Shown here: positions 19,960 through 30,700 of the stretch, in pieces
Layout: the number at the start of each line of letters is the position of its first letter
Position numbering within the stretch: the stretch's first letter is position 1
Source of the DNA: Blastocladiella emersonii ATCC 22665
Lineage: Eukaryota > Blastocladiomycota > Blastocladiomycetes > Blastocladiales > Blastocladiaceae
Length of the DNA: 64,000 nucleotides
Direction: 5' to 3'
Assembly (NCBI GenBank): GCA_025594325.1
Contig: JANHCV010000003.1
Coordinates: forward strand, 496,001 to 560,000
The notes under the pieces: model-generated
Database searches by the model: none
What the model was told of the DNA's origin: nothing
The model's input: the letters and a program-made list of their open reading frames with translations, nothing else
Program-made: the position numbers and the translations under genes

Positions 19960-22530
19960 ATGTCCAACAACTACAACCAGTACAACCCTGACGGCGGCGC
20001 CGGCGACCTGCCGGCCGACCAGGTCGTGCCCGAGTACGAGACGCTGATGCTCATCAACCGCAGCGACGACAGCCTGTTCGAGCACATGGACGCGCCGGCC
20101 GACCTCGATGCGCTCGGCGCCCCGCCGGCGCCGATGCGCCAGTACAGCCAGCTCGACGCGCACGGCCGCCCGCTTCCGCCGCAGCGGTTCCCGTCGTCGA
20201 CGGCCGCGCTGACGGGCGGCACCGATGACGACGACCTAGCACCGCCGTCGAACCAGCTGCGCATCAAATCGACCCCGCTCGCCGCCAAGCTGCAGCAGGC
20301 GCCCGTGTCGCTGTCGTGGACCGACATCCTGCGCCCGCTCATGGACGAGGAGGGCAACCCGCACCCGGACACGTCGCTGCACATCGAGAACTTCCCGGCG
20401 CCCAGCGGGATCCACGACAACGGCGGCGGCAAGGCGAGCGACGACCAGCTGCTCGCTGCCGCCGCGAGCGCCGTGGCCCACCGCGGTATCAACGGTGGGG
20501 GGATGTCCGTGTCGGTCCCGTCGTCGCGCTCGGGCACCGTGCGCCGCAGCCGGTCGCCGTCGCGCGACGCGCGTGCCGCGCCCACAGCGCTCCCGCCGCC
20601 GCCCCCGCTCGGCACGCTCCACGGCAAGGTCGTCTCGCCCAAGGTCGACACGTGGCGCGGCAGCGAGTCGCCCAAGCGCGACCGGTCGCCCGAGCGCTTC
20701 TCGCAGTCGGCCGGGTCCGCCGAGGTGGCGGTGCCCGCGTCTCCCGCGGCGCCGCCGCAGCTCCCCGTGCACCAGCCCGTCGACGCCGACTTCATGGCGA
20801 TCGTCGCCGAGCAGGAGACGAGCCGTGCGCGGTCGCCCAGCGCCACTGCGGCGCGCCCGCACTCGCCGCCGCTCCCGTCGTCGCTCGACCCCGAGGTGGC
20901 CGCGCTGACCGAGCAGCTCGCGCTGTCGGCGGGGTCGCGGCTGCAGTCGACGCCCTCCGACGCTCAGCCCTCCTCTTCGCCCCAACGCGGTAGTATCGCG
21001 GGCGCCCAGCCCAAGGTCGACACGTGGCGCGGCGAGTCGCCGAACGCGCGCCGGCGCGCGGCGCTCGAGCAGAAGCTGCGCCAGCTGCAGCAGCAGGACC
21101 TCGAGGCGCGCCAGCGCGACGCGGCGCTGCACGCGCGCGAGCAGGAGCGGATTGCGCGCGAGCGGCGGATCCTCGAGGACGCGCAGCGGCTCGCCCGCGA
21201 GCACGAAGATAACTCGATCGGCGTCCAGGCGTGCTCGCTCGACTTCCTCGTGTCGGTCGGCGCCGAGCCCAAGCGCGAGCCGTCGCCCGCCCGTGACGGC
21301 GGCGAGTTTGCGAACCCGCCGTCACCGACCGCCAAGAAGTCGGCGGCGCAGCCCAAAGTCGATACGTGGTGGCGCGACGGCCGCCCACGGTCGCCCACCA
21401 ACAACCGCGCCGCGTCCCCACGCTCGCCGAGCGCGAGCGGGAATAGCCGGGGTGTCGGCCGCTCCGCCGACTCGCTCCAGGGCCAGCAGCAGGCGGCGCA
21501 GCAGCGCGTCCCGTCGCCCGCCCCCGTCTCGTCCGTGTCCCGCAACGGGCCCAGCGCCGGCGTCCAGGCAACGCCCGCCGCCGAGTACGCCGCGCAGACG
21601 CCTGGCCCGTCGTCGGTCCGCGCGCCCTCGCCGTCGCGCGCGTGGGCCAACGTTCCGCGCAACGCCAACGTCAACGCCGAGCCGGTCCCGGTTACCGCCG
21701 CGAGCCCGCGGATCACCATCAACACGGCCCAGCAGCAGCAGGCGCAGGCGCAGCAGCAGCAGGAGCAGCCCCCCGTCCGCCCCGGCTCCCCGCAGCGGCG
21801 CGCGCGCCCCGAGAACGTGGCCCCGCTCGTGATCCCCGGCGACCAGCGCGCGGCCGCCGTTGGGCAGCAGCAGTCCCGCACCGCGAGCGGCCAGGGCTCA
21901 GCGCGCCCGGCGCCCAAGTCGGCGGCCTCGCGGTCCTCGGCCGGGGTCGTCGACTCGGCCATCGCGACGACGCCCGCGTCGCGCACCCAGCAGCAGCAGC
22001 AGTTCCCATCGTCGCCGCGCGACCGGAAACGCACCACGTCGAACCCGCCGGCGCTGCAGGAGTCGCACGGCCCCGTGCGCGCGTACCTGCAGCAGCAGCA
22101 GCAGCAGAATCTCGGCATGTCGCAGTCCGGGGCTCCGGCGTCGCCGCTCCTCGCGCCGCCGTCACCCACGGCGCGCAGCCGTAAGTCGTCGGCCCTCGCG
22201 GGGAAGGACGCGTTCAATGGGTCGCTCGCGTCGCTCGCGTCGTCGGCGGCCGGGAGCACCAGCACGCGCGGCGGCGGGACCGGAAAGCAGCAGCGGCCAC
22301 TGACGCTGGCGCCGGGCGGCGGGCCGCCCGCGGCGCTGGCGGTGCGGCGCGGGTCGTGGGCGCACTACCTGACGCACGAGGGCGCGTACCTGGTCGTCCT
22401 GCTCGTGTTCCTGCTGCTCGTCTTCGACATGCTCACGGGCGCGTCCACGCTCAAGTTCAACAAGGGGTGCGTTCAGCTCGCGCGCCAGCTCACCAACACG
22501 GGCGACGTGGTGTGTGGCATGGCCGTGTAG
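19960..22530 (+). CDS. Unknown protein with KVDTW repeats and one C-terminal membrane span
   Basis: Single exon of 856 residues that I do not recognise. Most of it is Ser/Pro/Gln/Ala-rich with many RSPS-type basic-Ser motifs, and looks intrinsically disordered. Three copies of PKVDTW[RW] occur at about residues 228, 350 and 464, each followed by charged and Ser/Pro residues. A charged helical stretch (about 360-410, RRAALEQKLRQLQQQDLEARQR...) should form a coiled coil. Near the C-terminus one hydrophobic helix (GAYLVVLLVFLLLVFDML) is followed by about 30 residues with two Cys, so the protein is probably anchored with a large cytoplasmic N-terminus. It has the look of a fast-evolving scaffold or receptor; function unknown. 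Confidence 0.75.
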   Translation: MSNNYNQYNPDGGAGDLPADQVVPEYETLMLINRSDDSLFEHMDAPADLDALGAPPAPMRQYSQLDAHGRPLPPQRFPSSTAALTGGTDDDDLAPPSNQLRIKSTPLAAKLQQAPVSLSWTDILRPLMDEEGNPHPDTSLHIENFPAPSGIHDNGGGKASDDQLLAAAASAVAHRGINGGGMSVSVPSSRSGTVRRSRSPSRDARAAPTALPPPPPLGTLHGKVVSPKVDTWRGSESPKRDRSPERFSQSAGSAEVAVPASPAAPPQLPVHQPVDADFMAIVAEQETSRARSPSATAARPHSPPLPSSLDPEVAALTEQLALSAGSRLQSTPSDAQPSSSPQRGSIAGAQPKVDTWRGESPNARRRAALEQKLRQLQQQDLEARQRDAALHAREQERIARERRILEDAQRLAREHEDNSIGVQACSLDFLVSVGAEPKREPSPARDGGEFANPPSPTAKKSAAQPKVDTWWRDGRPRSPTNNRAASPRSPSASGNSRGVGRSADSLQGQQQAAQQRVPSPAPVSSVSRNGPSAGVQATPAAEYAAQTPGPSSVRAPSPSRAWANVPRNANVNAEPVPVTAASPRITINTAQQQQAQAQQQQEQPPVRPGSPQRRARPENVAPLVIPGDQRAAAVGQQQSRTASGQGSARPAPKSAASRSSAGVVDSAIATTPASRTQQQQQFPSSPRDRKRTTSNPPALQESHGPVRAYLQQQQQQNLGMSQSGAPASPLLAPPSPTARSRKSSALAGKDAFNGSLASLASSAAGSTSTRGGGTGKQQRPLTLAPGGGPPAALAVRRGSWAHYLTHEGAYLVVLLVFLLLVFDMLTGASTLKFNKGCVQLARQLTNTGDVVCGMAV

Positions 22531-22667
22531 AGGGTGCGAGGAGGGGGATGGTGATGGTTGATTTGGGTTTCTAGTTATCGATACACTTGTGGTACTTGCT
22601 ATCGCGCACGGGCCTGCGAGCGGCGGTGGGAGGGAGCTGGAGTGACTGCCCAAGGGAGAAAAAGAAC
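22531..22667. other. Spacer with Pol III terminator
   Basis: Short gap after the unknown membrane protein gene. It contains the T5 run (minus strand, 22663-22659) just beyond the tRNA 3' end, which fits RNA polymerase III termination. Confidence 0.6.
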
Positions 22668-22739
22668 TGCCGCCTGGGAGGATCGAACACCCGGCCTTTG
22701 CTTTACGAGAGCAACGCTCTGCCACTGAGCTAAGGCGGC
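22668..22739 (-). tRNA. tRNA-Thr (anticodon CGU)
   Basis: The minus strand folds as a complete cloverleaf with discriminator A. The acceptor stem GCCGCCT pairs fully with AGGCGGC. The D arm is GCTC/GAGC. The anticodon stem TTGCT/AGCAA encloses loop CTCGTAA, giving anticodon CGT (decodes ACG, Thr). The T arm GGGTG/CTCCC has loop TTCGATC and one T-T mismatch. No intron is present. A T5 terminator follows five bases downstream. The ACG-decoding tRNA fits a GC-rich genome. Confidence 0.93.
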
Positions 22740-22867
22740 CTGTGGGGAGGCCGCCTCGTGCTCGTTCCGACCACGTCGATAGTATATCTCGACGCGTTTC
22801 AAGTGGCGCGGCGCGTCTCGTACTTCCCTCACTGAGCCCGAACGCTTCCAGGACCTCGTGTATTCCG

Positions 22868-25800
22868 CTACCGATCATCCACGCGAACAACCACCGGTAC
22901 ACTGACCGTGATCGTGATCTCGCTCCCTCCGACATGCGTCCCGCGCGCAAGCTCGCGCTCAACGGTCCCGCCAAGCCGCGCGACCATCTGCACGAGCGCC
23001 GCGTGCGTGAGCTCGACACCTCCAAACTGCTCCCCGCCCGATCCGAGCGGCACTTCGAGGAGGCCGGGCGACTCGCACGCGAGACAGTCCGGCGCGACTC
23101 GGCTGATGGTCACGGCCAGCTTGACGTCGAGCCGAGTGGCGCGCGAGACCTGGCGCGGCCGCGACCGTGGCCCGGTGCTGATCGCCGCCGGGCTCGTTGG
23201 ATCCGCGGTCACTGTCGTGAGCACGAGCCACCGCGCGCGCGGGAGCGAGACGGCCGCGCCGACGGCGACCGTCTTGGCCAGGACCGCGCGGAGCGGTGCG
23301 CCCGCGTCCGAGCTGAGGTACCGCGCCGCGGCGACGCACAGCGGTGGGCCGACGCTCTGTAGCTGGACGTCGGTGAGGACCGCGAGCTGCTTGGCGTCGC
23401 GCGCCCGCCGCTGCTCGCCGAGCGCGTCGTCAATGACGCGGCGCAGGACGACCTCGAGCGGCTGCTGGACCGCGCTCGCCATGGTGTGGGCCGGCGGCCC
23501 ATCGGCAGCCGGCGCGATCGGGATGCCGACGAACCCGGCCACGTCGTCGAGCACGGCCTTCATATGATGCGCCGCCTCGCCCGCGCCGGCCAGCTCGCCG
23601 GGGTGCCCGCACGCCGCGAGCGCGGCGTCGAACTCGGCCAGGTCGCCCACCGCGTCGCGCGCGAGGTCCGAGACGCTGCCGACGATGAACTCGAGCAGGC
23701 GGTACCGCGCGCGAGCCGCCTCGGTCGCGCGGCGCTCGAGCGCGGCGGCCACACGGACGTGCTCGACTTGATCCGAAATGTCGTGGAACAGCACGATTTG
23801 CGCAAAGTCGTCGTCGCCGAGCGAGTGTCTGGCGGCGGGGTCGGGCGAGAGGGAGCCTTCCTCGACGCTTGCGGACAGCACGCTCGCCAGCGGGCGGTCG
23901 TCGATCTCGCTCGCGTCGACGATGCTGATCGACGCCTGTACGGGCAGCGTTGACCCGTCGCTGCGCCGCACCGTGCCCTCGCACGTGCCGGGGTCGAGCG
24001 GAAGTGTCGACGGCGTGTCGTGGGATGAGCCGCGCGAGCGGGACGGCGTGGTTGCTGGGCGAGAGGGCGTCGAGGACGAGCTCGAGGTGTAGGTGGCAGC
24101 TGTTGTCGAAGTCGCCGCCGACGGCTCGAGCACGGGCAGCGGCTCGCGCTCCCCCTCGTTGACGGTGAGGAGCGCCGAGACGTGCATCTGGTTGAGCTCG
24201 GCCATCGAGTACCCCGAGATGGCGATCGTCACGTCGTTGACGCCGATGATCCGGCCGTGCGAGTCGAGCAGGAGCATCGCGTCCGGGATCGCTTGCGTGA
24301 TAGCCTTGGAATATTCCTGCAACGTCCCCAAAAGCCGTTCCTGCACGCGGAGCCGGTGCAGCGTCTGCCGCGACACGATGACGCGGCGGAGCCCGCGCCG
24401 CGCGAGCTCGGCCATGAGCGCAAACGACGTGAGCACCACGCCTAACAGGACCCACGGCCACACGGTATGGAACCGCGCCCGGTACGCCCGCGTCGGCGTG
24501 CACTCGGCGGTCCACGGCGCCTCGCTCGTCGCGTGCAGCGGCAGCACGTACCGGTCGCGCCGCACGAGACCCGCGGTACTGTTGGGCCCGTAGTACAGGA
24601 CCTCCTGCTGCGTCGCCGGGTACACGATGCGGAGCGCGGCCTCGGTGCGCGCCGGCACGCCGCGCGTGATGTCGAGCGTCGCGGTGAACAGGTCGTCGAG
24701 GAGCATGGCCATGGTCACGAACCACTGCGTGAAGGGGGTCGATTTTGTCGCGGCAGGGCGGTCGCGGACGACCAGGTACCCGATCAAGCCAAGCTTCTCG
24801 ACGTCGACGAGTTTCAAGGGAGGCGTGATGGCCCATTTCCTCGTACGGTTCGTCTCGGTAATGACCGCGCGGCGCGGCGGCGAGGACAGGAGGTTCAGCC
24901 CGACAATGGAGAGGTTCGAGGCCGAAACGGGATATCTACGCGGGGCGCGCGTGGTGAGCGAGAGATTATGGCGAGTATAACTTGGAAGGAGCGCACATCA
25001 GAGCAAGCGGGCACAGGATCTTGTCGTTAGCAATGATCGACGTGTCGTTGTTGTACATGGGCTTCCGGTAGAGCGAGTTGTACAGCGGGACCTGGTCGGC
25101 CGTGATGATCGGGCACATGGAGAGCGTGTAGATGATGCTGGAGCTGAACGAGGAGCGGCTTGCGAAGCGGGTGAACGATTCTAACGGAAAGCGGCAGGTG
25201 AGCGTGTGGTCGATGGGGGAGAAAAGAGTCACGTACCGGCCGTGACCTCGGGGCTCGCGTACACGAACGCGGCCACGTTCTCAATGAACTGCTTGAGCCT
25301 GACCTGGAGCGCCATCTCGAGCGACCGCACGCTCAGCTGGCACCGCGTCTGGAAGTCGCGCTGAAAAGTCCGCGTTTCGACGCCCTTGAACCACTCGAGG
25401 AGGCAGACCGCGGCGCCTAGTAGCAGGCGTCAGTGAGCATGGGTGAACCGTCGACTAGGGCTCGGCTCAAGTTCGCACCAATGCCGACGAGAGCGATAAC
25501 GGACGCGACGACGAGCGGAAGCCAAGACTTTGACGGACCGTTGAGGCGCCCAAGAACCTTGTGGGTCCACGGCTCGCCGTCATGCGAGTCGGCCGTGCGA
25601 GTGTGTGTCCTGGTTCGGAGCGAGGACGGGCTTCGTGTCGGGACGTCATGGCCGTAGGGATGCGATATTGAGGGCAGGCCTGGAAAGCGTGGGCCATCCA
25701 GCGAGGACCGCGAAGGGCCGCTGCCGACGGAGTGAAAGTCATAGCCGTGACGAGAGCGGGTTGCGAGCGCGGGGTGGGGTTCCGGCCCAAGCAGCGGCGA

Positions 25801-25935
25801 CGTGGGCTGGTCATCGAGGAGCGGCGTGTCGCTCGCGAACGCTGCCGAGGGCGCATCGCCGGCGAGCTGGTCCTGCATGCGGCGTCTCATGCCGTTGCGA
25901 GGGGTGTGGTACATGGTAGGGTGGAATTGATTCAT
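22868..25935 (-). CDS. CHASE-PAS sensor with degenerate histidine-kinase-like C-terminus
   Basis: Exons 25935-25479, 25416-25237, 25180-24997 and 24935-22868 give 962 residues. After ~120 hydrophilic residues a membrane helix (WLPLVVASVIALVGIGAAV) leads into a CHASE-type extracytoplasmic domain (RCQLSVRSLEMALQVRLKQF..., YPVSASNLSIVGLNLLSSPPRRAV). A second membrane helix (WPWVLLGVVLTSFALMA) follows, then a PAS domain (AIPDAMLLLDSHGRIIGVND...GYSMAEL). The rest follows histidine-kinase layout: a helical region where the H-box should be lacks a phospho-acceptor His, the N-box is eroded, and a final block (GGVELTHAALVQMVARLGGTVE...SEITITVSVPV) resembles the G2 box and last strands of HATPase_c. 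No receiver domain is present. It is probably a pseudokinase sensor; the ligand is unknown. Confidence 0.75.
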
Positions 25936-28014
25936 CGATTTTCGCGGCCGGCAACTTCGCGCGCGAAGGGGTGATCGGGGCCCGCGTGCGAACCGCGTCC
26001 GTTTACCGCGTTCGTTCACCGCGTCGCGTGCACGCGTTTTGCCGAACGGGGCAGGTCGCACGGGCTCCCATGCTCGGCGATCGGCGGCTCGTCCGCTCAC
26101 CCGGCGCCGGTCCTAGACATCCGCGTTGGCCTCGACAGGTTTAGCTCCATGCAACTGGTTTTGCACCAGGCTTAGAGGGCATGGTGCCGATCTTTAACTT
26201 GTGATGTACACTCCATCCTTGATGCTTCCTCTCAGGTGGTGACGTCGATCGAGCCCGTGGCCGTGAATCGCCATCCGTGCGCCCTTCTGCAGAGCTTGTT
26301 TGCCTTGTAAGTACCATCTAGGTGCCAGCTGCCGGTTTGCGTCGAATGGTGCGAGCAAAGGCAGCCTCATTCCGCAGACCAGCAATCGGTGCGACAGCAG
26401 GGATACATGGAGGGGATGTGGCTGGTCTATCTCGCTCGATCAGAGCAAGTTATATCTGTCCGGGAGCCAGCATGCCCGGGCAGACCGACGGTCGAAGGAA
26501 ACCCCGTGAGTGTCGAGGTGCAAGGCGACGCGTGGCGCCACAGCGTGAGCCGCGTGGGCCATCGCCTCACCACGGCAGCCTCCCCGCTTCCCTCGAGCCT
26601 CCGCTCTCGACTCAACTCGTTTTCATGCAACGACATGTGCTCATGAACCTAGACCCCATGCAATCGAATGAACGGTTGGTCAAGGAAGGATAGCGGGCGT
26701 TCCGCATCCTGGTCGCGACGTAGCGTGTCCAGAGCAGGTCCGACGCCTGAACGAGGGAGCTCGGACATTTACGAGAAGACTTGCGACCCCGCAGACCAGA
26801 CCGCGGTACTTGAGAACCCAGCGACACTCCGCGAGGTGAGGTCAGGCCGGATGACAGGCCCTCGCCCCTGCTGAAACGCCTCAACTCGCAGCAGTTAAAA
26901 CCCACAACCGCCGCCCGCTGATCGCAATGACTTTTCGCTAAGCCCCCGCCCACCCTCTTTCCTGTTCATTGCGTAAAGTGCGGCGACACGGTTTACTGTT
27001 TCCCAGAGTCTGGAGGTTCCGCCTGGCTATGCCGCTCCTCTGTCGCCCGTGTCACAGATCCACTCTCTCAACTTCGTGCCGTATACTCGAGCCGGCGCCC
27101 TGTCCGGCCCGAGGGGAACGCGAGTTGGACATACTCTCCTTCGGAAGGAACTCGGTTCCCGCGATGGATGTGTTGCTACTTTCTTCTCGTCGGGGCTGTG
27201 AGTTTGCCAGGAATGGCCACCTCGGCGATCATGAGAGAGGCATGTTCCAAAAGACAACTGGTCATGCGATACGAGACGTCAGTCGTTGGTCGTTGTTTGC
27301 CGCCCGCCGGTCTTCCGTCTGTCCACCTTGGACCACTCTGAGAGGACCGATCGATCGTGTTGGCCGGGCTCGGCGCGCACGCGGAGAACAAACTCGATGA
27401 CGGTGCGTGAGATTGCTTGCTACCGCAGCGTGCGCGTCCGAATGAGAGAACTAGGTAGGCTTGGAAAGGAGACTCGAGGAAAAGTGTGTTTGAGCAATGA
27501 TGGACGTGTCGCTGGCTGCCTACATCGTGGCTCGTGGGCAGCGGTTCAGGTCAACAACAACACGGGGGCGCTAGAAGGAACCGATCCGACCAACCCACCT
27601 CAAAAACTCGAATCCGCTCTCCCCATGTGTTTTTTTTTCCTCGGCTTTGATGAGGGTGCGCACGGTCGTCAAGTTCCCACTCCTTGCCTTGGTCAGGCGA
27701 TCCGTGGCCGCATCACCGTTCCCATCAACCTTTGTCGGTGGCGGACGCGACGTGACGCGACGCGACGCGACCGTCGCGTCCCTTCGTCCCTTGGAGGAGT
27801 TTCAGTCGTGCGCCACGACCGACCACAGCGCTGCTACGAGGAATATGTTTCGTTTGATTGATATCACCCACGAATACCGTGTCCAAACCGCGTGGTATAA
27901 ATCCTCGCATCGCGACATAAGCTGGCTGGCCGGCCGGCCGCGAGACTCGAAAATTGCCTCGCACCGGGCTCACGTGAAAGTCAGCTGATGCTACTCGACG
28001 CGTCGAACGCGTCG

Positions 28015-28040
28015 TCTCGTCTCGTCTCGTCTCCTCTTGC
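28015..28040. repeat. (CTCGT)n microsatellite
   Basis: A run of about five tandem CTCGT pentamers in the gene-poor region. Confidence 0.7.
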
Positions 28041-28754
28041 CCCACAGCACGAAAGCGTCTCCCGGCAACTGTCCAGCGGTCAACGACGCATCTTGACAAA
28101 TGGTGAGCCACGAGCCGCGAGCCACGAAGGCGGGAGGCGGCTGGCAGCACCGCGCGGGCGCGGCACCAATCGCGAAGGGCCGAACGCACCGGACGCCGAA
28201 CGGCATTGTGGGTTTTCCCTCTTATTTGGCGGCCACGGCACGAACGCGCGCGCGCGCGCGCAAGAGCACCTCTCCCACGCCACGCCACGCGGCCCAAAAT
28301 CCTCCTCCTCGCGTGTCCGGATCGCGTCCTGCATCGTTTCGTTCAACCGGGCGGTCCTCCTCCTCGTCGTCGCCACCCTTGCTCTCCCTCCCTCCTACCC
28401 ATCCATGATCTCGCGGATACTACCACGCTACACTGGAACCATGACATCGACCTGACCGACCGAGCCCGCGCGCGCGCGCACACACGCTGTGATCAAGGAC
28501 CGTCCCCGCGCTACGGCGTCGCGTCGCGTGGCGTTCGTCGACGACGACGACGACGAGTCACTTCGTGCAACGTCTCGCGCGCGCACGCATGTGAGCGTGG
28601 GTGTGATGAAAAGGATGGAGCGAAGACCTGATTGATCTCTGCGTCGTGTGCCAACTCGACTGACAACGTTCACCCTCGCTCGTTCCGGGCTCGCTACGCC
28701 TGTGCCCCTTTCGTCCAGATCCATTACCCTGCTCTCGCTCCCCGATCCGCTCTT

Positions 28755-29330
28755 CCTCTTCCTCTTCCTCTTCCTCGTGTGCTCCACCTGGGTCCTGCTG
28801 CTCGTGCTCGTGCTCGTGCTCGTCAAGTCGTCAAGTCGTCAAGTCGTCAAGTCGTCGTCGTCGTCGGTCCTCGAGAGCTCCATCAAGCTCGTTTGGTCGG
28901 GTCGTGCCTCGTGCTCGGCGTGCTCGCGCACGTGGTCCAAGTCGGCCTTCTTCGGGTACCTCCCCGGCCGGCTGACGGCGACTCGATCCGCCGCCCGCTG
29001 CTACTACGACTACTCGCGCGGCATGGGCGGCCGACGGCCAAGTTCGGCTTCGACTTCGACTCGTGCGACCACGGGTTCGACAACAACTGCAACACGGGCA
29101 TTAAGGTCAAGGTCCTCGCCCGCGTCCGCGTCCGCGTACGCGTACGCGCCGGCAAGTACATTTTCCTCGTCTCGGGCGGCGGTCGTGCTCCTGGTCCTGG
29201 TCCTGCGGCTGCGGCATCGTCACCATCTCCATGACCGTGTCCATGTCAGCAAGCCGTCAGCGGTCCCGTGCAGCAGTATCATCATCAAGTCGGCCGGGTA
29301 CGGGTACGGGTACGGGTACGCGCCCGCGCT
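28755..29330. repeat. Cluster of simple-sequence repeats
   Basis: Several short tandem arrays lie together: TTCCTC hexamers (about 28755-28780), CTCGTG hexamers (about 28800-28825), four CAAGTCGT octamers running into GTC triplets (about 28825-28865), CGCGTC/CGCGTA units (about 29125-29150) and GGGTAC hexamers (about 29295-29320). All frames are open across parts of it, so ORFs here are not evidence of genes. Confidence 0.75.
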
Positions 29331-30173
29331 TGCGCGAGCCGCGTCGGGTCGGGCGTGCCCTCGTGTGTCGTGTCTTTGTGTGTGTGGTGCGTCGTCTACT
29401 CGCTGGATCGGAGGCCGGCCTCGCCGCCTTCTGCTCTCCTCGTGGGGGTTTGGAGGCGGCTAGCGTCGTCTCCGTTTCGGCGAGCCGAACGTGGCGGCTT
29501 TGTGCGTGGAGGAGAGCGGCGTGAATCGGGCGCATCTGATGCGCTCGGGCCGCCGGTGGAAGCAACCGCCATTGCTCTTCTCTATTGTGCGTGGACCCGA
29601 GCCAAGTACGCACTCACTGCCCCCGCGTTCATGTGGTGTGTCCCCCCACTTAACCCCGCCCGCTCGTTATCGTTGTCCTCGCCGTCCAACTGTGCTGCGC
29701 CGTGGCTCCTTGTGGGTTCGGCCGGTCGGTTCGGTTTGGTCGGAGGCGGCGGTGACACGGGCGTGTGTGGGCTGGAAGACCTGGGACGCGGACCCGGGAG
29801 CGAGTCGGAACGCGCAAGGACGGTCTGCCAGCGCTCGAAGCCAGCCAGTCCTCGCCGACAAAGGGCGTCTCATCGTACGTACGTGGACCCTGTCGACGTT
29901 GCGCGCGCATGGAGCGGAGCGATGCAAATCAATCCCCTCTGTGCGCGTCAATACGGCTGGGCCCGCGGCGATGATGATTGCTCTGGCGGGGTCACCGCCA
30001 CCGCGTGTCAACCTTCTGGCGGTAGTGTGCGCTCGGGTCTGCTGCTCGCGCGGCAGACCTAAAGGGTGCGCCTCGCTGGAAAGACGCTGACTACGCACAC
30101 GGGTCGCGCACGGCTCGATCGTCTCGTTTGTCGTCGTTGTCGTCGCCCTTCGTCATCACCATCTCAATTCGAC

Positions 30174-30700
30174 GTCGCCCACCTCGCCCCGCGCTCAACT
30201 CGCCCACCTCGCCCCGCGCTCACCTCGCCCGCCTCGCCCCGCGCTCACCTCGCCCACCTCGCCCCGCGCTCACCTCGCCCGCCTCGCCCCGCGCTCACCT
30301 CGCCCACCTCGCCCCGCGCTCACCTCGCCCGCCTCGCCCCGCGCTCACCTCGCCCACCTCGCCCCGCGCTCACCTCGCCCACCTCGCCCCGCGCTCACCT
30401 CGCCCACCTCGCCCCGCGCTCACCTCGCCCGCCTCGCCCCGCGCTCACCTCGCCCACCTCGCCCCGCGCTCACCTCGCCCGCCTCGCCCCGCGCTCACCT
30501 CGCCCGCCTCGCCCCGCGCTCACCTCGCCCACCTCGCCCCGCGCTCACCTCGCCCACCTCGCCCCGCGCTCACCTCGCCCACCTCGCCCCGCGCTCACCT
30601 CGCCCGCCTCGCCCCGCGCTCACCTCGCCCACCTCGCCCCGCGCTCACCTCGCCCGCCTCGCCCCGCGCTCACCTCGCCCACCTCGCCCACCTCGCCCGC
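30174..30700. repeat. 25-bp minisatellite, about 20 copies
   Basis: Tandem units of exactly 25 bp start with GCGCTCACCT at 30191, 30216, 30241 and so on to 30666. The units are nearly identical and differ mainly at one A/G position (CGCCC[A/G]CCTC). Reading copies in order, the base is A G A G A G A A A G A G G A A A G A G A. Because 25 is not a multiple of three and the unit lacks stops, all plus-strand frames stay open and encode the same Pro/Ala/His-rich 25-residue repeat; this is probably not protein. Confidence 0.95.

Larger units (their letters stand above)
25936..30173. other. Gene-poor, repeat-rich region
   Basis: About 4.2 kb with no gene I can support. The 26.1-27.6 kb part is visibly less GC-rich than the flanks and may be old mobile-element or decayed sequence, but no transposase or reverse-transcriptase motif was recognised. 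Simple repeats are frequent, and 28.75-29.35 kb is especially repetitive. A TATA-like box (GGTATAAAT) lies near 27893 on the plus strand, upstream of a 155-codon ORF (27988-28455) of low-complexity composition, which I leave unannotated. Confidence 0.5.

Noticed and set aside
26194-26385. Short minus-strand ORF in the AT-richer part of the gene desert, considered as a transposon remnant
   Set aside because: No transposase, integrase or reverse-transcriptase motif, and no terminal repeats could be identified.
28648-29463. 271-codon plus-strand ORF with a hydrophobic LFLFLFLFLV start resembling a signal peptide
   Set aside because: The hydrophobic stretch is translated microsatellite, and neighbouring frames are equally open; no domain.
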